The position numbers and the translations under genes were made by a program. The notes below the pieces were generated by a model. It saw only the letters and a program-made list of their open reading frames with translations, did not search any database and was not told the DNA's origin. From Desulforegula conservatrix Mb1Pa (GTDB taxonomy: Bacteria > Desulfobacterota > Desulfobacteria > Desulfobacterales > Desulforegulaceae), in assembly GCF_000426225.1 (NCBI RefSeq), contig NZ_AUEY01000009.1:1-64000 (forward strand): a DNA stretch of 64,000 nt, given 5' to 3'. Position 1 is the stretch's first letter. Each line of letters starts with the position of its first letter. Positions 9,073 through 17,547 of the stretch are shown here, piece by piece.

Positions 9073-10791
9073 TCAATCGAAAGCTTCTATTGTCATTTGT
9101 GGCTTTTTAGTCCCTCCATATTGGTTCCAGCCTATTCTGAACGCAATCTGGCGGCAGTATGCGGGCGGACTGTCCGATGGGCGGTTTTGGGCAAACAGGG
9201 TTGCGCTGATGGATTTGGACGATCTTCCGTTCTGTGCCGCCTGCATTCTTGTGTGATTCTTTGATGTTGTAATATGGTTGAACATTTTTATATTCTTAGC
9301 CATGAAAATGGGAGACGGGTTGTTTGCTCCAAATGGCTCCAGCCTTGCCAGCTCGTCAAGAAGCCTGTCATTTATATCTTCAAAATTAAGCTCGTAATCT
9401 ATATTCAGCTCTTTGGGTTTTCCACCCGTCTTTCCGAGCTGTTCAATAACTGCGTCATCAAACATTGAAATGAATTGTTTCATATTGTTTTTATTTAGTG
9501 ACAAACCAGCTGCCTGGGCATGGCCTCCATAACTTTCCAGAACTTCAGAACAGTTTTTTATTGCATTGTAAAGATCTATGTCCTGGGCTGTTCTGGCCGA
9601 GGCTTTGCCGGTTTCTCCTTTCCATGCAATGAGTACGGCTGGCTTGTTGTACTTCTGAACGAGTTTTGATGCCACGATTCCAAGTACGCCCAAATGCCAT
9701 GTTTCAGATCCCATGACTATGCTTGGTCTATTAAAATCATCCGAATCTCTTTCTATCAGGTGACAGATATCTTCAAATATACTGTTTTCAACTTCCTGCC
9801 TTGTTGAGTTGAGCCTGCTGAGCTCCTTGGCTATGGATGCAGCCCTGTTTGGGCAGTCTGCAAGGAGAAGATCGAATCCTATGCTGGCATGTTCCATGCG
9901 GCCTGCGGCATTGAGTCTTGGCGCAAGCCTGAATGCTATGTCTCCGGCTGTTACTGTCTGCAGACTTCCAGATGCTGTTGCAAGTGCTTTTATACCTATA
10001 TTTTTCCCGCTGTTTATTACTTCTATGCCTGTTTTTGTGAATATTCTGTTTTCATCAGTAAGTGGGGCAAGATCTGCTATGGTTCCGATGGCCACCATAT
10101 CGAGATATGCCTTGAGATTGGGTTCCTTAAGATGCTCCCAGAAACCTGTTTTTCTCAATCTTGATCTAAGGGCAATGGCAAGATAGAATGCAACTCCCAC
10201 TCCAGCGAGGTGTTCAAGACCTGAAGAACAGTCAGGCCTCTTGGGATTTATAACTGCAACAGCGTCAGTCGGGACTTCAGAAACTAAATGATGATCTGTT
10301 ATAATCACATCAATACCGTTTGCTTTTGCAAGGCTTATTGCGTCAGCACTTGATGAACCGCAGTCCACAGTAACGATCAAATCTGGTTTGTTGCTGCCAG
10401 CAAGCATTTTTATGTGCTCGGGTTTCAGGCTGTAGCCTTCTGAAATTCTATGCGGAATATAATAATCCGGAGTTATACCTGTTGCAGACAGAAAGCTGTA
10501 AAGAAGAGCTGTGGAGGTAATGCCATCCGCGTCGTAATCCCCGAAAATAAGGACTTTTTCATTGTTTTTTATGGCGTTTTCGAGTCTTGATACCGCGATA
10601 TCCATATCTTTGATACTCTCAGGCGGTCTTAGATTCGTAAGGCTTGGATTCAGGAATGTGTTGATATCTCGTAGGCCAGCCAGATTTCTGTTGAGGAGGA
10701 CTGCCGCAGTGGCAGGAGCACATTGCAAAACTCTGCAAAGGTGCTGAATGTGATTCGGATCAGGTTTTTTTATCACCCATGAGTAATTCAT
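9073..10791 (-). CDS. recJ: Single-stranded-DNA-specific exonuclease RecJ
   Basis: A 5'-3' single-strand DNA exonuclease of the DHH phosphoesterase family, used in recombination and mismatch repair in the cytoplasm. Motifs in order: DYDADG near residue 85, TVDCGSS, TDHH, AIGTIADLAPL, APRLNAAGRM and the DHHA1 motif GGHAQAAGLS; a C-terminal OB-like region follows. Length (572 residues) is normal. I start at the ATG that gives MNYSWVIKKP because homologues typically begin close to it. An in-frame TTG at 10848 would add 19 residues with no clear ribosome site. Confidence 0.93.
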   Translation of the reverse strand: MNYSWVIKKPDPNHIQHLCRVLQCAPATAAVLLNRNLAGLRDINTFLNPSLTNLRPPESIKDMDIAVSRLENAIKNNEKVLIFGDYDADGITSTALLYSFLSATGITPDYYIPHRISEGYSLKPEHIKMLAGSNKPDLIVTVDCGSSSADAISLAKANGIDVIITDHHLVSEVPTDAVAVINPKRPDCSSGLEHLAGVGVAFYLAIALRSRLRKTGFWEHLKEPNLKAYLDMVAIGTIADLAPLTDENRIFTKTGIEVINSGKNIGIKALATASGSLQTVTAGDIAFRLAPRLNAAGRMEHASIGFDLLLADCPNRAASIAKELSRLNSTRQEVENSIFEDICHLIERDSDDFNRPSIVMGSETWHLGVLGIVASKLVQKYNKPAVLIAWKGETGKASARTAQDIDLYNAIKNCSEVLESYGGHAQAAGLSLNKNNMKQFISMFDDAVIEQLGKTGGKPKELNIDYELNFEDINDRLLDELARLEPFGANNPSPIFMAKNIKMFNHITTSKNHTRMQAAQNGRSSKSISATLFAQNRPSDSPPAYCRQIAFRIGWNQYGGTKKPQMTIEAFD

Positions 10792-10896
10792 AATCACCAT
10801 ATATAACTTTTTGATCTTGCGGGCAATATATATGGTGTTTTTATTCAAAAACGTCTCTTTAAAAAGAGGGATATTGGTAAATAAACAGGAGTTTTA

Positions 10897-11070
10897 TTGA
10901 ACGGCCTGAATAAAAAAGCTTTATCAATCATTAATGTTGGACGCTCTTTAGAACAGATTCATAAAATATGGGCAAGGCTCATTTCTGAACTTTTGACCAG
11001 CCTTAAAAAAATTCCTTGGAAAAATAAGGGGATAATTATAATGTCTGTAGCTTTATTAAATGATTTTTAG
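10897..11070 (+). CDS. Small hypothetical protein, 57 residues, TTG start
   Basis: An open frame of 58 codons beginning with TTG at 10897, with ACAGGAG six bases upstream. The product is basic (MNGLNKKALSIINVGRSLEQ at the start, IPWKNKGIIIMSVALLNDF at the end) and has a tryptophan in each half. Its TAG lies nine bases before the ATG of the DUF4911 gene and overlaps that gene's AGGGGA ribosome site, a layout typical of translational coupling. No family is recognised. It could be a short conserved partner of the DUF4911/miaB group, or a leader peptide. Confidence 0.45.
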   Translation: MNGLNKKALSIINVGRSLEQIHKIWARLISELLTSLKKIPWKNKGIIIMSVALLNDF

Positions 11071-11079
11071 GGGATCACG

Positions 11080-11298
11080 ATGAGAACCATTCCATACTAT
11101 TACAGGGTGGACAGGCGGGAAATCGCTTTTTTAAGATTTATAGTCGAGGCATATGAGGGGATTGCTGTTCTTAGCACTGTTGATCAGCGTAACGGTATTG
11201 TTGTCCTTCATGTTCCTCCGGGATGTGAAGAGGCTGTTTCAGGGCTGATTGGCGATTTGTCGTCGAGTATGCGTCTTGAATCAGTGGATATGGAATAA
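11080..11298 (+). CDS. DUF4911 domain protein
   Basis: A 72-residue protein matching DUF4911 as remembered: YYYRVDRREIAFLRFIVEAY, then a short beta-rich half with VVLHVPPGCE. The size is that of the whole family. AGGGGATCACG before the ATG is a good ribosome site. In deltaproteobacteria DUF4911 genes are commonly found just before miaB, as here, although a family A repeat separates the two. The alpha/beta pattern is reminiscent of small ligand-binding folds such as ACT, but the biochemical role is unknown. Confidence 0.8.
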   Translation: MRTIPYYYRVDRREIAFLRFIVEAYEGIAVLSTVDQRNGIVVLHVPPGCEEAVSGLIGDLSSSMRLESVDME

Positions 11299-11332
11299 CT
11301 TAGAATCAGGAACAGTCATACTATATGGTTTA

Positions 11333-11470
11333 GCAAAAAGCCCAAAAAAGGCGTTGGCGTCATGCGGGCTTGAATCTGCATCCAGTGTTTTCAGATATTT
11401 ATGGATTCCAGTTTTCACAGGGGCAGGCCACGCCGGAATGACGGGAATCGGAGTTTTTGTAACTTTGTCA
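11333..11470 (+). repeat. Family A repeat, copy 2, between DUF4911 and miaB
   Basis: Contains AGCAAAAAGCCC, GGCGTTGGCGTCATGCGGGC, GCATCCAGTG, CACGCCGGAATGACGGGAATC and TTTTTGTAACTTTGTCA in the family order. It fills most of the 198 bases between the two genes and ends about 27 bases before the miaB start. Confidence 0.85.
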
Positions 11471-11496
11471 ACATTATCAGGAGTTTTTTTTGTTAA

Positions 11497-12888
11497 ATGA
11501 GTAACAAGCTGGTTTATATATATACAATCGGATGCCAGATGAATGTCTATGATTCTGAGCAGTTTGAGAAGCTTCTGGCTCCACTTGGTTATTCACGGAC
11601 GGAATTCCTTGAGCAGGCTGATCTTGTGATAACCAACACTTGCTCAGTAAGGGAAAAAGCAGAGGAAAAAGCCTTCAGTTTCATAGGCCGCCTTCAGGCT
11701 TTAAAAAAGAAGAAAAAAAGCCTTATCTCTGGTGTGGCTGGATGCGTTGCCCAGCAGGAAGGCAAAAATATACTGGACAGGCTTCCGTATGTCGACTTTG
11801 TGATAGGCACGCATGCTGTTGCAAGGCTTCATGATATTGTCAGAAGCATAGAGATCAGCGGCGGAAGGATCGTTGACACAAGCTTCAACGAGGATATTGA
11901 AGAGTATAATGTTCTGCCTGAATACAGATCCCATAGCGTTTCCGGTTTTATAACCATAATGAGGGGCTGTGATAACTTCTGCTCATATTGTGTTGTGCCT
12001 CATGTCAGGGGCAGAGAATCCAGCAGAAAGCCTGATGCCATAATTTCAGAGATCAGGTCAGCTGTAAAAGGCGGCAGAAAGGAAATTACCCTTCTTGGCC
12101 AGAATGTAAACAGTTATGGTAAAAAGGAAGGTCTTCCTTCATTCCCTGAACTTCTCAGAATGATCCATGACATTGAAGGTCTTGAAAGAATACGTTTTGC
12201 GACTTCCCATCCCAAGGATATGTCGGATGAACTTGTAAAGGCGTATAAGGATCTTGATAAACTTTGCAAGCATATTCATCTTCCTGTTCAGTGTGGATCT
12301 GACAGAATTCTAAAGAGCATGAACAGAAAATATACAAGCGCAGATTATTTTGAAAAGATAGAAAAACTCAGAAACGCATGTCCTGATATCGCCATAACAT
12401 CGGATATGATTGTTGGTTTTCCAGGTGAAGAGCTTGAGGATTTTGAGGCAACGCTTGATCTTGTAAGAAAGGTGGAGTTTGATAATATTTTTGCATTCGC
12501 ATATTCTGACAGGCCATTTGCGCCTGCTGCTATGTTTGAGGGCAAGATGCCTGAAAAAGAGAGAAAAAGAAGACTGAACGAGCTGCTTGATGTTCAGGAC
12601 GAAATTTCTAAAAAGAAGAATGTGGCAATGGAAGGCAGAACTGAAGTTGTTCTTGTTGAAGGAATGAGCAGACGTTCTAATTCAGATTCGGATGTTGCGG
12701 ATTCTGAGCCGGTTCAATGGACAGGCAGGACAGACGGAAATAAAGTGCTTAATTTTACTGTTGAGCAGGATGGATCCGGCTCTGACGTAAGTATTGATCT
12801 GACAGGAAAAATAATACCGGTGGTGGTTGCAGATGGTCTTGGCCATTCCCTAAGAGGCGTGGCAAAACTTAAGAATCTCGACTTATAA
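11497..12888 (+). CDS. miaB: tRNA-2-methylthio-N6-dimethylallyladenosine synthase MiaB
   Basis: A 463-residue radical SAM methylthiotransferase that converts i6A37 to ms2i6A37 in tRNA. Three cysteines of the N-terminal cluster domain are C13 (GCQMN), C49 (NTCSVR) and C83 (GCVAQ). The radical SAM cysteines are C158, C162 and C165 in RGCDNFCSYCVVP. GQNVNSYG and HLPVQCGSD are typical MiaB motifs. A TRAM-like C-terminal region ends in VARLKNL-like residues. The ATG is directly preceded by an in-frame TAA; the nearest AGGAG is 13 bases upstream, a long spacing, possibly a result of the repeat next to it. The PHP gene follows by 12 bases. Confidence 0.96.
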   Translation: MSNKLVYIYTIGCQMNVYDSEQFEKLLAPLGYSRTEFLEQADLVITNTCSVREKAEEKAFSFIGRLQALKKKKKSLISGVAGCVAQQEGKNILDRLPYVDFVIGTHAVARLHDIVRSIEISGGRIVDTSFNEDIEEYNVLPEYRSHSVSGFITIMRGCDNFCSYCVVPHVRGRESSRKPDAIISEIRSAVKGGRKEITLLGQNVNSYGKKEGLPSFPELLRMIHDIEGLERIRFATSHPKDMSDELVKAYKDLDKLCKHIHLPVQCGSDRILKSMNRKYTSADYFEKIEKLRNACPDIAITSDMIVGFPGEELEDFEATLDLVRKVEFDNIFAFAYSDRPFAPAAMFEGKMPEKERKRRLNELLDVQDEISKKKNVAMEGRTEVVLVEGMSRRSNSDSDVADSEPVQWTGRTDGNKVLNFTVEQDGSGSDVSIDLTGKIIPVVVADGLGHSLRGVAKLKNLDL

Positions 12889-12900
12889 GGAGAGCATTCC

Positions 12901-13554
12901 ATGATAGATCTTCATATGCATACAGTTTTCAGCGATGGTGAACTCATTCCTTCGGAGCTTGCAAGAAGGGCAGAGGCGATTGGTCTTAAAGGCATGGCCA
13001 TCACGGATCACGGCGATTTTTCCAATATGGATCATATTATTCCCAGGCTTGTGAAGGTTTCCGAATATATGAACAGCCTGCCAGGGATAAGAGTTCTGCC
13101 TGGAATTGAGATAACCCACGTACCGCCCCCGCATATCGATGAAGCCGTAAAACTTGCCAGGAGCCTTGGCGCTAAGGTTGTGATTGTTCATGGAGAAACG
13201 GTTGTGGAACCTGTGGCCAAAGGGACTAATCTTGCCGCTATCATGGCAGGTGTGGATATTCTTGCGCATCCAGGACTAATTACTGCTGAGGAAGCTTCCC
13301 TTGCTGCTGAAAAGGGAGTTTGTCTTGAAATAACCGCAAGGGGCGGGCATTCGCTTTCTAATGGTCATGTGGCTATAATGGCCAAAAAAGCAGGGGCCAT
13401 GATGGTTCTTAACACAGATTCCCATGCTCCTCGTGACCTAATTAACGAAGCCTTTGCCATTACAGTGGCCATTGGTGCCGGTCTTGGCATTGATGACTTC
13501 AAAAAAATGCAGGAAAATGCCTCGAAATTTTTCAAAGAGGTTGGTTTTTGTTAA
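12901..13554 (+). CDS. PHP domain metal-dependent phosphoesterase
   Basis: A 217-residue PHP protein. The metal-binding motifs are DLHMHTVFSDGE at the N terminus, ITDHGDF near residue 38, a PGIEITH motif, HGETVVEP, LAHPGLI and NTDSHAP near the end. This is the set found in histidinol phosphatase-like and YcdX-like hydrolases. It probably removes a phosphate from a small molecule or nucleotide in the cytoplasm; the substrate is not clear. AAGGAGAGC precedes the ATG, 12 bases after miaB stops, so the two are almost certainly cotranscribed. A strong terminator follows. Confidence 0.88.
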   Translation: MIDLHMHTVFSDGELIPSELARRAEAIGLKGMAITDHGDFSNMDHIIPRLVKVSEYMNSLPGIRVLPGIEITHVPPPHIDEAVKLARSLGAKVVIVHGETVVEPVAKGTNLAAIMAGVDILAHPGLITAEEASLAAEKGVCLEITARGGHSLSNGHVAIMAKKAGAMMVLNTDSHAPRDLINEAFAITVAIGAGLGIDDFKKMQENASKFFKEVGFC

Positions 13555-13607
13555 TTGCCGCTTAATTTTTGATAATAATTGTTTGTGATAGTTATTTATT
13601 GACAATG

Positions 13608-13650
13608 GGAATTATAGCTTATAAGCCATTAGCTATAATTCCTTTTTTTT
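13608..13650 (+). terminator. Intrinsic terminator after the miaB-PHP operon
   Basis: GGAATTATAGCT (608-619 of this kilobase) pairs perfectly with AGCTATAATTCC (631-642) and is followed by eight T. Confidence 0.92.
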
Positions 13651-13725
13651 ATTGTGTTTTATGTCGATAGCCCAATATGCGCATCGCATTTTGACAACAT
13701 AACAACCTTAAATTATTTCCACGCC

Positions 13726-14076
13726 ATGCATTCAATTCTTGCTATAGATGATGAGGCTGTTCTCCTGAACTTTATCCAGGGGATTCTTGAACACTCCGGT
13801 TTCAGTGTTGTAACTGCTAATGATGGTCTTGAGGGTATTAAAATTTTTGACAAGGGCAAGTTTGATCTTGTTATAACAGATGTAATTATGCCCAATGCAG
13901 ACGGTTGTGCTGTGGCTGCTTTTGTACGCGAAAAAACCGGTGGCTCGGTCCCTGTTATCGGTATATCAGGTACTCCATGGATGCTCGATGAAAAAATATT
14001 TGATGCAGTACTTGCAAAGCCTTTTTCCATAGATTGTCTATTGTCCAGGGTGAGAAGTTTTTTCTCAAGAAAATAG
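13726..14076 (+). CDS. Single-domain response regulator (receiver only)
   Basis: A 116-residue CheY-like receiver. The acidic pair is D8-D9 (AIDDE), the phosphoacceptor is D52 in VITDVIMP, the switch residue lies in GISGTP and the conserved lysine in LAKPF. There is no output domain. I start at MHSILAIDD, where receivers normally begin; the upstream frame to 13654 would add 24 unrelated residues. No ribosome site is visible. A TTGACA at 13691-13696 would put the transcript start close to the ATG, so a short-leader or leaderless message is possible. It is convergent with the hybrid kinase at 14097, which is a natural candidate partner. Confidence 0.85.
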   Translation: MHSILAIDDEAVLLNFIQGILEHSGFSVVTANDGLEGIKIFDKGKFDLVITDVIMPNADGCAVAAFVREKTGGSVPVIGISGTPWMLDEKIFDAVLAKPFSIDCLLSRVRSFFSRK

Positions 14077-14096
14077 ACTTTTTTCTGTTCTTTTCG

Positions 14097-17000
14097 TCAT
14101 TCCCGTTCCTGCCTCATCATGTTCAATATTTCCAGGGCCTTTTCGAACTCAAGATTATTGATGTACTGTTCAATTGAGTCCATATCTCCTTGATATGATC
14201 CGCAAAAAAGATTTTTCAATTCCATAAAACAGTTTATAGCCGCAATATTATTATGGCTTAGATGTTCGTGAAGCTTCGAGAACAGATCGTTGATGATCAG
14301 AGAGTCAGCTCTCTGAAAATTATTTCTGTCATCTGTCTGATATTCATTTGTATCCTTAATTGATCTTAGCCATGCCTTTATGCCCTCTGATACCAGCGCT
14401 GTCTCTTGTTCAAGATTATCAAGTGTCCTGAAAGATGACTGCATATCACCTGTTTTGATGTCATTTTCTAGTTTAGAAGCTATCAGTGAAATCCGGGTAG
14501 CTCCTATATTAGCGCTTATGCCTTTAAATGTGTGGCAGGCAATTGATGCCATGCGATTATCTTTTGACTTGATAAATTCCCTTACTCTGGAAGGTTCTGA
14601 AGAGTATTTCATGGCAAATCCTTTCAGGATATCAACATAAAGTCTCTTGTTTCCAGCCATGTGCCTAAGGCCTGCATCCATGTCTATGCCTGAAATATAA
14701 TCATCAGGAAAACTATCATCATGATCTGGTTTTTCCGAAGCTTTTGGTTGAATCTCCTGCTCTATTTTTTTTGTGCTTATCCATTTATTTAGGGCATGAA
14801 AAAGCTGAATTGGATCGATTGGTTTTGAAACATAGTCATCCATCCCTGATTCAATACATTTTTGCAGGTCGTCTTTTAAAGCGTGGGCAGTGGCTGCTAT
14901 TATAGGAAGATGCATCATGGCCCGGTTATCAATCATATTTTCGTTTTCCCACATCCTGATCTGGCGGGCAGCCTCATATCCATCCATTACAGGCATCTGG
15001 ATGTCCATGAGCAGAGAATCATAATCATTGTTTTTCTTGATAAGATCCAGAGCCTCTTTGCCATTATTGACCACATCCACAATAAATCCTGCCTGTTCAA
15101 GTATTTCAACGGCAATCTGCTGATTCAGTTCATTGTCTTCAGCTATGAGTATTTTTGCCCCTCTTACTTGCGAAAGGTCAATATCCATATTCTGGTTTTT
15201 ATCATGAACAATGTCATTGGCTTCTTTGGCAGAGAGTGTATCAATGCCCGCTGAAAATATTTCCACTATTGCATCAAACAGAACAGATGGCTTGATCGGT
15301 TTGAACAGAAAAGCTTCGACACCTTCGTTTTCTGCTTTTTTCATGATTTTTTCTCTGCCATAGGCTGTCATCAGGATGATCTTTGGCACAGATTCTTTAC
15401 CTGGCATTTGCCTTATTTTCTGAATTGTCTCAATTCCATCCATTTCAGGCATTTTCCAGTCGACTATAACGAGACTGAAATTGTTTGCTGCTTCGATCAT
15501 TTGAATTCCATGTAGTCCTGACGAAGCAGTCGTAACTTCAAAGGAGAAGGCTGATAGCATTTCACCCATGATTTCCAAGGCAGAAGCATTGTCATCAATC
15601 AGCAGGACCTTCATGCCCCGAAGGTCAATCGGAATATACCTTTTTTGACTTTCAGGGGATTTTACTTTTTCAAAAAAGGCTGTAAATGAGAAGCAGCTTC
15701 CCTTGCCTGGCTCACTCTCAACCCTTATGTCTCCGCCCATGAGTTCCGTGAGGTTTTTGCAAATTGCAAGGCCAAGACCTGTTCCGCCATACTTGCGGGT
15801 GATCGACGAATCTGCCTGGGTGAATGATACGAAGAGTCTGGAAATCTGATCTTCTGTCAGTCCGATTCCCGTGTCTGTTACTGAAAACTCCATGCCTAAT
15901 TGGCTTTTACCATCTTTTAATATGCGGACGGCAATAATGATTTCTCCGCTTTCCGTAAATTTAATTGCATTTGTCGTCAGGTTAACAAGTATTTGGCCTA
16001 ATCTCAGTGGGTCACCCCTCAGGATTTTAGGGGTATTTTTTTCGATATTTATTATCAGTTCTATCCCCTTTTCTTCGGCTGCAAGACTTGCGATCGTCGC
16101 AACATAAGAAAAAACTTCTTCAAGAGAGAAATCAATCGACTCCATCTCAAGTTTCCCTGCCTCTATTTTGGAAAAATCGAGTATGTCATTCAAAATTCCA
16201 AGAAGCGATTTTGAGGATGAATTGATTTTGTCCAGGTAATCAGTCTGCTTTGGTGTGAGGCTTGTCTTCATTGCAAGATGACACATGCCCATGATCGCAT
16301 TCAGAGGGGTTCTTATTTCATGGCTCATGTGGGCCAGGAAATTGCTCTTTGTTTCTGCTATTGATTCAGCCTTCTGGCGTTCAGACTCAGCTTGAGCCCT
16401 GAGATGACTTTCTGTTATATCTAATATCGATCCTTCATAAAATGCTTTGCCGTTTTTTTCATCATAGGCCTTCCTTGCAGTGACCGAGCCCCAGAAAGCC
16501 TCTCCGTTTTTTTTGACAAAAACACTTTCAACGGCCATTATATGCCCTTCTTTGTTTAAATTATATAATAGCCTGTCACAGTCTTCATGATTTAAAAAAA
16601 CCTGGAGTCTTATGTCTTTTATGGATTCAAGAAGTTCGTCCGTTGATTCAAAAGCAAAAATGGAGGCCATGGCTCTGTTCGCTGCCATAAATCTGTTTTC
16701 GGATGAAATTTGAAACATTCCTTCAACGGCATTTTCAAAAATCTCCCTGTATTTTTTTTCGGATTCACCGAGCTGTTTTATATATTCATTGATGGAATCC
16801 CTCATCTTCTCGAAACTGAGCGCAAGTTTACCTATTTCATCATTGCGTTTAATTTCCAGTGGCTGATCCAGTTGTCCGCTTGTTATTAGATGCACGCTGG
16901 CGTCAAGCTTTCGAATAGGCGAGATTACAAGCTTTCTTGTAAAAAAAATAAGAAACACGGAGGTAAAGAGAATGCAGAGTCCTGATCCCCAGATAAAAAG

Positions 17001-17510
17001 AATCAGGATTCCTTTTTTGTCTGCTTCGCTTTTACTTGTCTCAGCCTTCACAAATGAAAAAAAGAACGGAGACGCTCCTTCATAGGCAAATAGCGGAGTT
17101 ATGCAGATTATGAAGCTTTTTTCAGAGTCCTTAGTCCTAAGTAAGAGGGGAGTAATCTGGTTTTCTGAGAATTCAGGGGCTTCGGACTTTATTATCTCAT
17201 TCGCACTATTACCGATCATATTTTTGTCCAGGGCATAATAGATTTTGAGATTTCTGCTGAATACAAAACCGCTGCTGAAGCGTTCCCCTAAAATATCCAC
17301 CATTGTATCCTTGTTGGCGATTGATTCATATTTCAACAGCTGCCTGTTCATGAGCTTGCCCGGGAGTAAGATCTGGGATTCAAGAGCTTTGTCAACTTCC
17401 CTTGAAAACTTTTCTATGTAATAAACTCCCATTGCAGACAGGATTATTACTTCTGTTATAATAATTATGACACCTATTCTGGATATGAGACTTTTCAAGA
17501 CGAACATCAT
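14097..17510 (-). CDS. Membrane hybrid histidine kinase with two receivers and an Hpt domain (BarA-like layout)
   Basis: An 1137-residue sensor kinase. Transmembrane helices at about 10-30 and 168-190 enclose a ~135-residue periplasmic sensor, then HAMP (about 190-245), PAS (about 250-370) and HisKA with phospho-His 397 in AHMSHEIRTPLN. The HATPase follows, with DTGIGL and GGTGLGLAI motifs. Two receivers come next (KVLLIDDN with IVDWKMPEMD; KILIAEDN with LLMDIQMPVMDG), and a C-terminal Hpt has its histidine in CHTFKGISANIG. This is a full internal phosphorelay, as in BarA/TorS types. The gene starts 37 bases after the binding-protein gene stops, so they form an operon and probably one sensory unit. 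The final output regulator is not in the kinase; the receiver at 13726 or a distant gene could serve. Confidence 0.93.
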   Translation of the reverse strand: MMFVLKSLISRIGVIIIITEVIILSAMGVYYIEKFSREVDKALESQILLPGKLMNRQLLKYESIANKDTMVDILGERFSSGFVFSRNLKIYYALDKNMIGNSANEIIKSEAPEFSENQITPLLLRTKDSEKSFIICITPLFAYEGASPFFFSFVKAETSKSEADKKGILILFIWGSGLCILFTSVFLIFFTRKLVISPIRKLDASVHLITSGQLDQPLEIKRNDEIGKLALSFEKMRDSINEYIKQLGESEKKYREIFENAVEGMFQISSENRFMAANRAMASIFAFESTDELLESIKDIRLQVFLNHEDCDRLLYNLNKEGHIMAVESVFVKKNGEAFWGSVTARKAYDEKNGKAFYEGSILDITESHLRAQAESERQKAESIAETKSNFLAHMSHEIRTPLNAIMGMCHLAMKTSLTPKQTDYLDKINSSSKSLLGILNDILDFSKIEAGKLEMESIDFSLEEVFSYVATIASLAAEEKGIELIINIEKNTPKILRGDPLRLGQILVNLTTNAIKFTESGEIIIAVRILKDGKSQLGMEFSVTDTGIGLTEDQISRLFVSFTQADSSITRKYGGTGLGLAICKNLTELMGGDIRVESEPGKGSCFSFTAFFEKVKSPESQKRYIPIDLRGMKVLLIDDNASALEIMGEMLSAFSFEVTTASSGLHGIQMIEAANNFSLVIVDWKMPEMDGIETIQKIRQMPGKESVPKIILMTAYGREKIMKKAENEGVEAFLFKPIKPSVLFDAIVEIFSAGIDTLSAKEANDIVHDKNQNMDIDLSQVRGAKILIAEDNELNQQIAVEILEQAGFIVDVVNNGKEALDLIKKNNDYDSLLMDIQMPVMDGYEAARQIRMWENENMIDNRAMMHLPIIAATAHALKDDLQKCIESGMDDYVSKPIDPIQLFHALNKWISTKKIEQEIQPKASEKPDHDDSFPDDYISGIDMDAGLRHMAGNKRLYVDILKGFAMKYSSEPSRVREFIKSKDNRMASIACHTFKGISANIGATRISLIASKLENDIKTGDMQSSFRTLDNLEQETALVSEGIKAWLRSIKDTNEYQTDDRNNFQRADSLIINDLFSKLHEHLSHNNIAAINCFMELKNLFCGSYQGDMDSIEQYINNLEFEKALEILNMMRQERE

Positions 17511-17547
17511 TTACTCCGGTATTTGCCAGAAGAGGTTCATGGTCAAT

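Noticed and set aside
9809-10186. Open frame of 125 codons antisense to recJ
   Set aside because: recJ motifs on the other strand are unambiguous; this frame is a codon-usage shadow.
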